Positions 40,906-48,595 of a stretch of 64,000 nt of DNA are shown one piece after another; position 1 is the first letter of the stretch; each line of letters begins with the position of its first letter. The notes beneath the pieces were generated by a model. It was not told the DNA's origin. It saw only the letters and a program-made list of their open reading frames with translations, and did not search any database. The stretch comes from Micromonospora sonchi. GTDB lineage: Bacteria > Actinomycetota > Actinomycetes > Mycobacteriales > Micromonosporaceae. The stretch covers positions 248,001 through 312,000 of the forward strand of contig NZ_BMNB01000002.1 in NCBI RefSeq assembly GCF_014646235.1, read 5' to 3'. The position numbers and the translations under genes were made by a program.

Positions 40906-42051
40906 TCACGCCAGGCAGTCGCGCACCGCGTCGCTGAGCAGGTTGGCCCGCACGTCGTCGACGCCGCCCATCTGGTTGACGACGTAGCCGAAGCCGACCT
41001 GGTGGGTGTCGTCGCCGAAGGCCAGGTGCCCGCCCGCGCCGTCGTGACCGAAGCTGCGCTCGCCGACCATTGGGCGCGGCACCGAGTGTACGAGGAATCC
41101 GGTGCCCCAGCGGTGTCCCGCGTCGGGGTGCCCGTACACCTGCTGGCCGGCGGCGCGCACGGTGATCGCGTCGTCGACGGACGCGGTGCTGAGCAGCCGT
41201 GGTGCGTCGATGTCGGAGACGCAGGCGGCGTAGAGGCGGGCCAGGCTCTCGGCCGTGCTGACCGCGCCCGCGCCGGGAACCTGAGCGGCCTGGATGGCCG
41301 GGTCGTTGAAGCTGACCAGGTTGTTTTCGTCGGCGGGGAAGGGGAAGGCGCCGCCCATGGTGATGCCGCGTTCGGAGACCGGGTCGATGGCCGGGCCGGG
41401 ATCCCCGATGGGCCCCAGCATCCAGGCGACCGAGTCGCGTTCGGCGGCCGGCAGACCGATCCAGGTACGCAGGCCGAGCGGGTCGCCGAGGGCTCGGGCG
41501 AAGAAGGCGCCGGGCATCTCGCCGGTGATCCGGCGGATCACCTCGCCGATCAGCCAGCCGTAGGTGATCGGGTGGTAGCTGTGTGCCGTACCCGGCTTCC
41601 ACAGCGGAGTCTGCGCCTCGATCGCCGCGATCACCGGGTCCCAGGCGAGCACTTCCTCGCGGGTGAACGGCTTGTCCAGCGCCGGCAGGCCGGACTGGTG
41701 GGTGAGTAGCCACCGGACCGGGATCTCGGCCTTGCCGTGCTGGCCGAACTCGGGCCAGTAGCGGGTGACCGGGGCGTCGAGGTCGAGCCGGCCCTGCTGC
41801 ACCAGCAGGTACGCGCAGATCGCCATGATCCCCTTGGTGACGGAGAAGACGACGGCGGGCGTGTCGGCGCTCCAGGGGCGACCGGAGCGGGGGTCGGCCA
41901 ACCCGCCGTGGAGGTCGACGACCTTGCGGCCGCGCAGGTAGACGGCGACCGCGGCGCCCACCTCCCCACGGTGGGCGAAGTTGTCGCGGAACACGTCGGC
42001 GACCGGGCCGAAGCCGTCGTCGACGTCACCGTGGATCTGCGGGTCGGTCAA
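40906..42051 (-). CDS. Serine hydrolase, class C beta-lactamase-like (EstB/family VIII esterase type)
   Basis: A 381-residue protein of the beta-lactamase fold. The nucleophile is in SVTKG (SxxK), a Tyr in SYHPITYGWL and the third motif region in HDGAGGH. No signal peptide is visible, which favours a cytoplasmic esterase over a secreted beta-lactamase. TTG at 42051 is the likely start, with AAGGGA upstream. It lies 4 bp after the MalG-type permease stop and is probably the last gene of the sucrose/fructan importer operon. Confidence 0.85.
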   Translation of the reverse strand: MTDPQIHGDVDDGFGPVADVFRDNFAHRGEVGAAVAVYLRGRKVVDLHGGLADPRSGRPWSADTPAVVFSVTKGIMAICAYLLVQQGRLDLDAPVTRYWPEFGQHGKAEIPVRWLLTHQSGLPALDKPFTREEVLAWDPVIAAIEAQTPLWKPGTAHSYHPITYGWLIGEVIRRITGEMPGAFFARALGDPLGLRTWIGLPAAERDSVAWMLGPIGDPGPAIDPVSERGITMGGAFPFPADENNLVSFNDPAIQAAQVPGAGAVSTAESLARLYAACVSDIDAPRLLSTASVDDAITVRAAGQQVYGHPDAGHRWGTGFLVHSVPRPMVGERSFGHDGAGGHLAFGDDTHQVGFGYVVNQMGGVDDVRANLLSDAVRDCLA

Positions 42052-42055
42052 CTCG

Positions 42056-42883
42056 CTATCCCTTCACGGAGCCCTGGAGCAGGGCCTTGATGAACTGTCG
42101 CTGGAAGATCAGGAACACGATCAGGGTAGGGGTCAGGATAAGCAGCGATCCAGCGCAGAGCAGCACCAGATCCGTCCCCCACTGCCCCTGGAACGCGCCC
42201 AGCGCGCCGGCCATCGTCCGCTTGGTGGCATCGTCGACCATGACGATGGCGAGCAGGAACTGGTTCCAGGTCCAGAGGAACAGCAGGATGGTCAGCGAGG
42301 CGATCGCCGGCCGGGCCAGCGGCACGTGCACCCGCCAGAACAGCTGCCAGGTGTTGCTGCCGTCGACTCGGGCCGCCTCGGACAGTTCGGGCGGCACGTT
42401 GGTGAAGTGCGCCCGCATCCAAAACACCGCGAACGGCATGTAGAGGCCGATCAACGGCAGGATGATTGCCCATCGGGTGTTGAGCAGGCCCATGTCCCGC
42501 ATCTGGTAGTACATCGGGGTGACCACCGCCTCGAAGGGCAGGGTCAGACCGAGCAGCAGCAGCCCGAAGGCGATGTGTCCGCCGGGCACCCGCAGGTGAC
42601 CGAGCCCGAAGCCGGCCATGGTGGCGATGAGTACGCCGATCGGCACCACCCCGGCCACGATCAGCAGGCTCGACTTCAACAGGGCGCCCATGTTCGCGGC
42701 GGTGAAGGCGTCGGCGAAGTTGCCCCACTGCGGATCCGTCGGCCAGGCCAGGCCGGTGGGCACGGTGCCGCGGGGTTGCAGCGCCGCCGAGAGCATGCTC
42801 AGGAACGGCAGCAGGGTGACGACGACCAGCGCGATCAGGAAGATCCGGCCGGTCAGCCGTTCGCTGCGACTGCTCAGGTTCAC
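42056..42883 (-). CDS. CUT1 sugar ABC transporter permease, MalG type
   Basis: A 275-residue inner-membrane protein with six hydrophobic segments and the EAA loop (SEAARVDGSNTWQLFWRVHVPLARP). It pairs with the MalF-type permease whose gene overlaps its start (ATGA). No cognate ATPase gene is near. Actinomycete CUT1 systems commonly borrow a shared MsiK-type ATPase. Confidence 0.92.
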   Translation of the reverse strand: MNLSSRSERLTGRIFLIALVVVTLLPFLSMLSAALQPRGTVPTGLAWPTDPQWGNFADAFTAANMGALLKSSLLIVAGVVPIGVLIATMAGFGLGHLRVPGGHIAFGLLLLGLTLPFEAVVTPMYYQMRDMGLLNTRWAIILPLIGLYMPFAVFWMRAHFTNVPPELSEAARVDGSNTWQLFWRVHVPLARPAIASLTILLFLWTWNQFLLAIVMVDDATKRTMAGALGAFQGQWGTDLVLLCAGSLLILTPTLIVFLIFQRQFIKALLQGSVKG

Positions 42884-43854
42884 GCCTTCTCTCCTCGGGT
42901 CAGCCGTTGGATCGGCAGGACGCAGACCAGGACCAGCAGCATCAGCACCACGCCCAGGGCCGAGGCGAGCCCGACCTGCCGCTGCGAGAAGGCGAGCCGG
43001 TAGATCTCCAGGCCGGGCACGGTGGTCTGGATGCCAGGGCCGCCGCTGGTGGAGATGTAGACGATGTCGAAGCTGGCCAGGGCCGCGATGACGGTCACGG
43101 TGAGGCAGACGCCGATCTCCTGGCGCAGGCTGGGCAGGGTGACGGCGAAGAATTCCCGGATCGGGCCGGCGCCGTCCATCCGGGCCGCCTCGTAGAGCGA
43201 CGGGTCGATCTTGCTCATGCCGGTGACCAGCAGGATCGTGCAGAGGCCGAGCATGACCCAGGTGCCGATCACGCCGACCGCGGGCAGTGCGGTGTTGAAC
43301 TCACCGAGCCAGGAGCGGGTGAGGCCGTCCAGCCCGACGGCCCGCAGCGCCTGGTTGACCAGGCCGCTGCTGGACAGCACCCAGCTCCAGGCGATGCCGG
43401 CCGCCACCAGCGGGATCACCTGGGGCAGGAAGAGCACGGTACGGACCAGGGTGCCACCCGGTCCGGTGGTGATCCGCCGCACCAGGCTGGCCACGAGCAG
43501 GCCGAGCGCGACCGGGATGAAGCTGAAGAAGACGATCAGTACGAACGCGTTCGAGATGATCTTCAGCAGGTCGCGGTCGGTGAAGACGGTCAGGTAGTTC
43601 TCGAACCCGACCCAGCGGGCGGACCCGATGCCGTTCCAGCGGTACAGCGAGTACTGCACGGTCAGCGCGAGCGGGCGCAGCACGAAGACGGCGTACATGA
43701 TCAGCGCGGGCAGGACCCACACCCAGCCGATCCACCGGGCCGTGCGGCCCCACCGCCGTTTCCGGTGGGGCCGCACGGGTGGGCCGGGGTTGCCCCCGCC
43801 GGGCCGGGACGCGATGCCCGACCCGGCGGGGGCGCTGCCGAGGGCAGACGTCAT
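42880..43854 (-). CDS. CUT1 sugar ABC transporter permease, MalF type
   Basis: A 324-residue permease with six membrane segments after an approximately 35-residue Gly/Pro-rich cytoplasmic tail. The EAA loop is YEAARMDGAGPIREFFAVTLPSL. Its ATG overlaps the stop of the binding-protein gene (ATGA), coupling the three transport genes. Confidence 0.92.
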   Translation of the reverse strand: MTSALGSAPAGSGIASRPGGGNPGPPVRPHRKRRWGRTARWIGWVWVLPALIMYAVFVLRPLALTVQYSLYRWNGIGSARWVGFENYLTVFTDRDLLKIISNAFVLIVFFSFIPVALGLLVASLVRRITTGPGGTLVRTVLFLPQVIPLVAAGIAWSWVLSSSGLVNQALRAVGLDGLTRSWLGEFNTALPAVGVIGTWVMLGLCTILLVTGMSKIDPSLYEAARMDGAGPIREFFAVTLPSLRQEIGVCLTVTVIAALASFDIVYISTSGGPGIQTTVPGLEIYRLAFSQRQVGLASALGVVLMLLVLVCVLPIQRLTRGEKA

Positions 43855-45212
43855 CGAGACAGTTCCTTCTCGTACTCGGCCTGGACCGCCTTCACGTACC
43901 CCTCCGGGGTCTGCTGGTCGGCGATCAGCTTCTGCATCTCCGGGGTGATGGCCGAGGCGAAGATGCCGCCGGTCGCGTTCGCGGTGAAGTCGACCGCGCC
44001 GTTGTCGGCGCCGAGCTGCTGCGATGCCTTGAGGGTCTCGGCCAGCACGGTACCGTCGGTCACCGCCGGCAGGGGCAGGTCGCTCGGGCCGCCCGGGTGC
44101 GAGCCGCCGATCTGCACCGCGATCTCCCGGGCCTTGTCGTTGGTGTGCGCCCAGTTGAGGAAGTACACCGCGGCGTCGGCGTTCTTGGCCCGCGCACCGA
44201 CGCCGAAGGTGTTCGGCGCGGACATCGCCACGTTCTTGGCGTCGGCGGTCTCACCCGGGAAGAGGAAGAACCCGACCTCGCCGGCCATGTTCTTGTCCAG
44301 GTTCCCCGACTCCCAGTCGCCGTTGAACATGAACAGGCCGTTGCCCTTCATGAACTCGCCCATCATCGCGGTGTAGTCGATGGCGTTGGCGTCCTTCGGG
44401 AAGTAGCCGGCCTGGGCCCACTTCTGGATGGTCTGGGTGGCCTTGAGCGCAGCCGGGGTGTCGAAGCTGGCGCCCTTCTTCTGGAAGATCCAGTCCGCGA
44501 TCTGGGTCGGGTCGCCGAACTGGTTCTGCAGCGCCTGGTGCGTGAAGTTGATGCCGGCGGTGTTCTTGTTGAACTGCATGATCGGCTGCAGGTTGGCCGC
44601 CTTGGCCTTGGCCAGCAGTTCCTCGAACTCGGCGATGGTGGCCGGCGGCTGGGTCATGCCGATCCGCTCGGCCTGCTTCTTGTTGTAGAAGACGCCGGTG
44701 ACGCTGTAGCCCAGGCCCATGCCGTAGAGCGAGCCGCTGCCGCGCTCCGCGCCGCCGTCGGTGAGCCGCAGCTGCACCAGCTGGGAGGCGGGGAACTTGT
44801 CCCAGCCGTGCGCGTCGAAGTACGGGTCCAGGTTCTTCAGCAGCCCGTCCTTGACCAGGTCGACCATGGTGGGCAGCCGGATGATGTCGGGCGCGTTGTC
44901 CGAGGCGAGCACGCGCGGGGCGTTCTCCACGATGACGGTGAACTGGTCCTCGCGGATGTTGAACTTGACGTGCGGGTGCTGCTTGGTGAACTCGTCGGCG
45001 AGCGCCTTGGCCAATGGGAAGCCGGTCTCGGCGTACATTTCCAGGGTGATCGGATCGGTCCCCAGCTCCGTGCTGACCTTGGCGTCGGAGTCCTCCGACT
45101 TGGGCTGCTCGGAGCCGGGCGCGCTGCACGCGCTGATGGTCAGGCCGGCCGCCAGCAACGGCACCAGCAGTGCCAGCCGGCGGCGGGTGAATCTGGTCGT
45201 GAACTCCGACAC
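43851..45212 (-). CDS. CUT1 substrate-binding lipoprotein of the sucrose/fructan cluster
   Basis: A 453-residue extracellular solute-binding lipoprotein (SBP family 1). The lipobox LTISAC gives Cys29. Mature sequence includes DQFTVIVENAPRVLASDNAPDI and FMFNGDWESGN. GTG at 45212 is preferred, with AAGGAG eight bases upstream. The upstream frame would run through the operator. A GCTAAACTGATTTAGC operator lies 64 bp upstream. The divergent LacI, GH32 and fructokinase genes point to sucrose or a fructo-oligosaccharide as ligand. Confidence 0.9.
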   Translation of the reverse strand: MSEFTTRFTRRRLALLVPLLAAGLTISACSAPGSEQPKSEDSDAKVSTELGTDPITLEMYAETGFPLAKALADEFTKQHPHVKFNIREDQFTVIVENAPRVLASDNAPDIIRLPTMVDLVKDGLLKNLDPYFDAHGWDKFPASQLVQLRLTDGGAERGSGSLYGMGLGYSVTGVFYNKKQAERIGMTQPPATIAEFEELLAKAKAANLQPIMQFNKNTAGINFTHQALQNQFGDPTQIADWIFQKKGASFDTPAALKATQTIQKWAQAGYFPKDANAIDYTAMMGEFMKGNGLFMFNGDWESGNLDKNMAGEVGFFLFPGETADAKNVAMSAPNTFGVGARAKNADAAVYFLNWAHTNDKAREIAVQIGGSHPGGPSDLPLPAVTDGTVLAETLKASQQLGADNGAVDFTANATGGIFASAITPEMQKLIADQQTPEGYVKAVQAEYEKELSR

Positions 45213-45275
45213 CTTTATGCTCCTTGACTCGTCCGCGGCGGGTCGGGCGACGCTCCCAGTGGGCGGAACCTCGTC

Positions 45276-45291
45276 GCTAAACTGATTTAGC
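45276..45291. promoter_or_regulatory. GCTAAA-type LacI operator between importer and lacI
   Basis: GCTAAACTGATTTAGC lies between the divergent binding-protein gene (start 45212) and the LacI gene (start 45472). It is identical, on the other strand, to the site at 17901-17916. Confidence 0.75.
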
Positions 45292-45471
45292 AAAGCATGC
45301 GCGCGTTGTTACAAACTGTCAAGGACGAGTTGGCCACAGTCCGGACACGGTCAGTTCACGAAATGGACGTGCGCGCTCCGACAGCTCCCACCGGTGACCG
45401 ACCATGCGGCACCACGCATCATGATGGGGAGCAGCTGCGGCGCCGAACGGGCCGCCGCGATCGGAGGACTC

Positions 45472-46566
45472 ATGGGCCGCAACCGAGCAACCCTGGCCGA
45501 CGTCGCCAGACGGGCAGGGCTGTCCAAGACCGCCGCGTCGATGGTACTCAACGGGCGAGAGGGCACCCGACTCTCCGCGGAGGCGCACCAGCGCGTGTTC
45601 GCCGCGGCGGAGGAACTCGGCTACCGGCCCAACATCGCCGCGCGCAGCCTGCGGACCCGCAAGACGGCCACCATCGCGTTCGTCTCCGACATCGTCGCCA
45701 CCACCCGGTTCGCCGGCGGCCTCATCCGTGGCGCCCTGGATGCCGCGCGTGAGCGCGACCACGTCCTGCTGATCACCGAGACGCAGGGCGACGCGGCGTT
45801 CGAGCAGTACGCGATCGAGGCGATCCTCGACCGCCAGGTCGACGGCGTCATCTACGCGGCCATGGCGACCCGGCGGCTGACGGTGCCGCCGGCGATCCTC
45901 GGCGGCTCGGTGGTGCTGCTCAACGCCACCAGCTCGACGCGGTTACCCTGGGTGCTCCCCGACGACCAGGGGGCCGGTGCGACCGTCGCCGAGACACTGC
46001 TCGCCCAGGGCCACCGGGACCGGATCGCCCTGATCGGGCGCAATCGGCAGAAGGAACGCGACCCCGAGATCTCCCTCGCGGCCGAGGCCCGGCTGCACGG
46101 CATCCGGGACGCTCTCGCCGCCGCCGGCGTCCGGCCGTTGACCGAGATCTTCTGCCCCGAGTGGCTGCCGGAACACGGCTACACCGCGACGCGTACGCTG
46201 CTGGATCTGCCGGCGGCACCCAGCGCGATCATCTGCATGAACGACCGGCTCGCCTTCGGCGTCTACCAGGCGCTCGGCGAAGTCGGCCTGACCATCCCGG
46301 ACGACATCTCGGTGATCTCCTTCGACGACGACCCGATCGCCGCCTGGCTACGCCCCGGGCTCACCACCGCCGCGCTGCCGCACGAGCAGATGGGGCGCAA
46401 GGCGGTGGAGCTGCTGCTCGACGGCGACGACGACGGCCCGTCGCTGGTGCCCATGCTGCTGCGCCGCCGCCAATCCGTCGCCGCGCCCGCCGGCACCGTT
46501 CCCTCGCCGCGCCCGCCGGGTGAGGGCCCTCCGGCGGCCGATGTGAGCTCGGGGGTCGCGCGCTAA
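45472..46566 (+). CDS. LacI-family regulator of the sucrose/fructan genes
   Basis: A 364-residue regulator. The HTH and hinge are ATLADVARRAGLSKTAASMV and ELGYRPNIAARSL. A periplasmic-binding-protein-like effector domain follows, with ICMNDRLAFGVYQAL and VISFDDDPIAAWL near the end. ATG at 45472 has GGAGGA upstream. Its stop codon TAA lies inside the downstream operator (46562-46577). It probably represses the divergent importer operon and the downstream GH32-kinase genes, with sucrose, fructose or a fructose phosphate as inducer (inferred). Confidence 0.92.
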   Translation: MGRNRATLADVARRAGLSKTAASMVLNGREGTRLSAEAHQRVFAAAEELGYRPNIAARSLRTRKTATIAFVSDIVATTRFAGGLIRGALDAARERDHVLLITETQGDAAFEQYAIEAILDRQVDGVIYAAMATRRLTVPPAILGGSVVLLNATSSTRLPWVLPDDQGAGATVAETLLAQGHRDRIALIGRNRQKERDPEISLAAEARLHGIRDALAAAGVRPLTEIFCPEWLPEHGYTATRTLLDLPAAPSAIICMNDRLAFGVYQALGEVGLTIPDDISVISFDDDPIAAWLRPGLTTAALPHEQMGRKAVELLLDGDDDGPSLVPMLLRRRQSVAAPAGTVPSPRPPGEGPPAADVSSGVAR

Positions 46567-46577
46567 ACCGATTTAGT
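46562..46577. promoter_or_regulatory. GCTAAA-type operator overlapping the lacI stop and GH32 promoter
   Basis: GCTAAACCGATTTAGT matches the 45276 operator at 14 of 16 positions. It contains the LacI stop codon (46564-46566) and overlaps a TAGTGAT -10-like sequence 13 bp before the GH32 ATG, so GH32 can be switched separately from lacI. Confidence 0.65.
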
Positions 46578-46592
46578 GATACCTTCCCGGCC

Positions 46593-47543
46593 ATGCTACG
46601 TCTGCCCGACCACTGGGTGTGGGACAGCTGGTACGCCCAGGACGACGCCGGCCAGCGGCACGCGTTCTTCCTGCGCGCCTCCCGGGCCCTGCTCGACCCG
46701 CACCGCCGTCACCGACGCGCCTCGATCGGTCACGCCGTCTCCACCGACCTGCGCTCCTGGCAGCTGGTCGCCGACGCGCTGGTGCCCGCCGACACCGGCT
46801 GGGACGACCTGGCCACCTGGACCGGCTGCACCGTACGCGGCCCGGACGGGCGGTGGTACCTCTTCTACACCGGCGTCGGCCGAGCCGAGGACGGGCTGGT
46901 CCAGCGCATCGGCCTGGCCGTCTCCGACGACCTGCTCACGTGGCAGCGGCACGGGGACGGCCTGATCGTGGAGGCCGACCCCACCTGGTACGAACTGCTC
47001 GACCGCGACATGTGGTACGAGCAGGCGTGGCGCGACCCCTGGGTCTTCCCCGATCCGGACGGCGACGGTTGGCACATGCTCATCACCGCCCGCGCCAACC
47101 ACGGGCCGGCCGACGAGCGGGGCGTGATCGGTCACGCGACCTCCCCGGACCTGCTGACCTGGACCGTCCAGCCGCCGCTCTCCGCACCGGCCGGCTTCGG
47201 TCACCTCGAGGTGCCCCAGGTCGCCGTCGTGGACGGGCAGCCGCTGCTGCTGTTCTGCACCAACGCCATCGCCGCCGGCCGAGGATCCGAGCACCTGCTC
47301 TGGACGGTGTCCGCGCCGACGGTGCGGGGCCCGTGGGACGTGGCGGCCGCCCAACCGATCGACCAGCCGAACCTGTACGCGCCGCGGCTGGTCCCCGACG
47401 GCGACGGCTGGTCCCTGATCGGCTTCATCGACCACGTCGACGGTCAGTTCGTCGGCGAACTCACCGACCCGATCCCGGTCCGCTACGACCGCGCCACCGG
47501 TCTGGTCACCCAACCGGCGGCTCCCGCGCCCCGCGATGGCTGA
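46593..47543 (+). CDS. GH32 family beta-fructosidase-like hydrolase
   Basis: A 316-residue clan-J five-bladed propeller without signal peptide, hence intracellular. The nucleophile Asp is in HWVWDSWYAQD, the RDP triad in AWRDPWVFPD and the likely acid/base Glu in HLEVPQVAVV. The C-terminal beta-sandwich of classical invertases is missing, since the protein is about 150 residues shorter. No RBS is seen before ATG 46593, and a -10-like box lies 13 bp away, so translation may be leaderless. It overlaps the fructokinase gene by 8 bp and probably splits imported sucrose or fructosides. Confidence 0.85.
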   Translation: MLRLPDHWVWDSWYAQDDAGQRHAFFLRASRALLDPHRRHRRASIGHAVSTDLRSWQLVADALVPADTGWDDLATWTGCTVRGPDGRWYLFYTGVGRAEDGLVQRIGLAVSDDLLTWQRHGDGLIVEADPTWYELLDRDMWYEQAWRDPWVFPDPDGDGWHMLITARANHGPADERGVIGHATSPDLLTWTVQPPLSAPAGFGHLEVPQVAVVDGQPLLLFCTNAIAAGRGSEHLLWTVSAPTVRGPWDVAAAQPIDQPNLYAPRLVPDGDGWSLIGFIDHVDGQFVGELTDPIPVRYDRATGLVTQPAAPAPRDG

Positions 47544-48522
47544 GGCGCCGTCGGCGGACACGCTGCCGGCGGCCGGGCCCGCCGGCGGCGCGGCGGTCAC
47601 GGTGCTCGGTGAGGCGGTCGTCGACCTGGTGCAGGAGCCGGACGGCCGGTTCACCGCCCACCCGGGCGGCAGCCCGCTCAACGTCGCCGTCGGGCTGGCC
47701 CGCCTCGGCGTACCGACCACGTTGCTCGCCCGCTTCTCGACCACCCGGTTCGGCCGGCGGCTGCGGGCACACGCCGAGACCAACGGAGTCGACCTACGCC
47801 ACGCCGTCGACACCGACGACCCGGCCACCCTGGCGATCGCCTCGCTGACCGGTGACGGCGTGGCCGCGTACGACTTCTACGTCGACGGCACCGCCGACTG
47901 GCAGTGGCGCGCCGACGAACTGGCCCCGGCGCTCACCGGCCAGGGCATCCTGCACACCGGGTCACTGGCGGTGTTCCGCTCCCCCGGTGCCGACCGGCTG
48001 GCCGCCGCCCTACGCACCGCGCGTGACCGGGGCGCGCTGGTCAGCCTCGACCCGAACATCCGGCCAGGTCTGGTCGGCGCCCCCGCCGAGGCCCGCGCCC
48101 GGGTCGACGGCCTGGTGGCCCTCGCACACGTCGTCAAGGCGAGCGAGGAGGACATCGCCTGGCTCTACCCGGGCCGCTCGGCGCAGGACGTGCTGCGGCA
48201 CTGGCAGGACCTCGGCGCCAGGCTCGCCGTCGTGACGCTGGGCGCCGAGGGCGCGCTCGCCGTCTCCGGCACCAGCGGGTTCCGACAGCCCGCGCCGGTC
48301 GTCGACGTCGTGGACACCATCGGGGCCGGTGACGCGTTCACCGCCGGGCTGCTCGCCGGGCTGTCCCGCTCCCCAGCCGATCGGCCCGACGAGGACCGGC
48401 CCGGGAGCGGCTGGCCCGACGAGGACGTCGCCGCCGCCCTGCGGTACGCGGTCGAGGTCGCCGCCGTCACCTGCACCCGCGCGGGCGCCGACCCGCCCTA
48501 CCCGCACGACCTGCCGGGTTGA
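47536..48522 (+). CDS. PfkB-family carbohydrate kinase, probable fructokinase
   Basis: A 328-residue ribokinase-fold kinase. It has an N-terminal Gly pair region HPGGSPLNVAVGLARLG and a C-terminal signature DTIGAGDAFTAGLL with catalytic Asp. The start overlaps the GH32 stop region by 8 bp, indicating coupling. With GH32 upstream, phosphorylation of released fructose is the simplest role. A 15-residue Asp/Arg/Pro insertion near the C-terminus (SPADRPDEDRPGSGW) is unusual but lies outside the active site. Confidence 0.88.
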   Translation: MAEAPSADTLPAAGPAGGAAVTVLGEAVVDLVQEPDGRFTAHPGGSPLNVAVGLARLGVPTTLLARFSTTRFGRRLRAHAETNGVDLRHAVDTDDPATLAIASLTGDGVAAYDFYVDGTADWQWRADELAPALTGQGILHTGSLAVFRSPGADRLAAALRTARDRGALVSLDPNIRPGLVGAPAEARARVDGLVALAHVVKASEEDIAWLYPGRSAQDVLRHWQDLGARLAVVTLGAEGALAVSGTSGFRQPAPVVDVVDTIGAGDAFTAGLLAGLSRSPADRPDEDRPGSGWPDEDVAAALRYAVEVAAVTCTRAGADPPYPHDLPG

Positions 48523-48542
48523 GCCGGTACCGACACGACCTG

Positions 48543-48577
48543 CCGGGTTGAGCCGCTGCGGCGCGGTTCAACCCGGC
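48543..48577. terminator. Hairpin between convergent fructokinase and GH genes
   Basis: Arms CCGGGTTGA (48543-48551) and TCAACCCGG (48569-48577) are complementary and enclose a GC-rich loop. Position between convergent genes suits a two-way terminator. A partial tandem copy follows up to the stop of the GH gene. Confidence 0.5.
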
Positions 48578-48595
48578 GACGCGCTGCGGCGCGGT

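Noticed and set aside
46593..47543. GH43 assignment for this clan-J protein
   Set aside because: The WDSWY, RDPW and LEVPQ motifs and the adjoining fructokinase fit GH32 better. The two families share a fold, so a small doubt remains.
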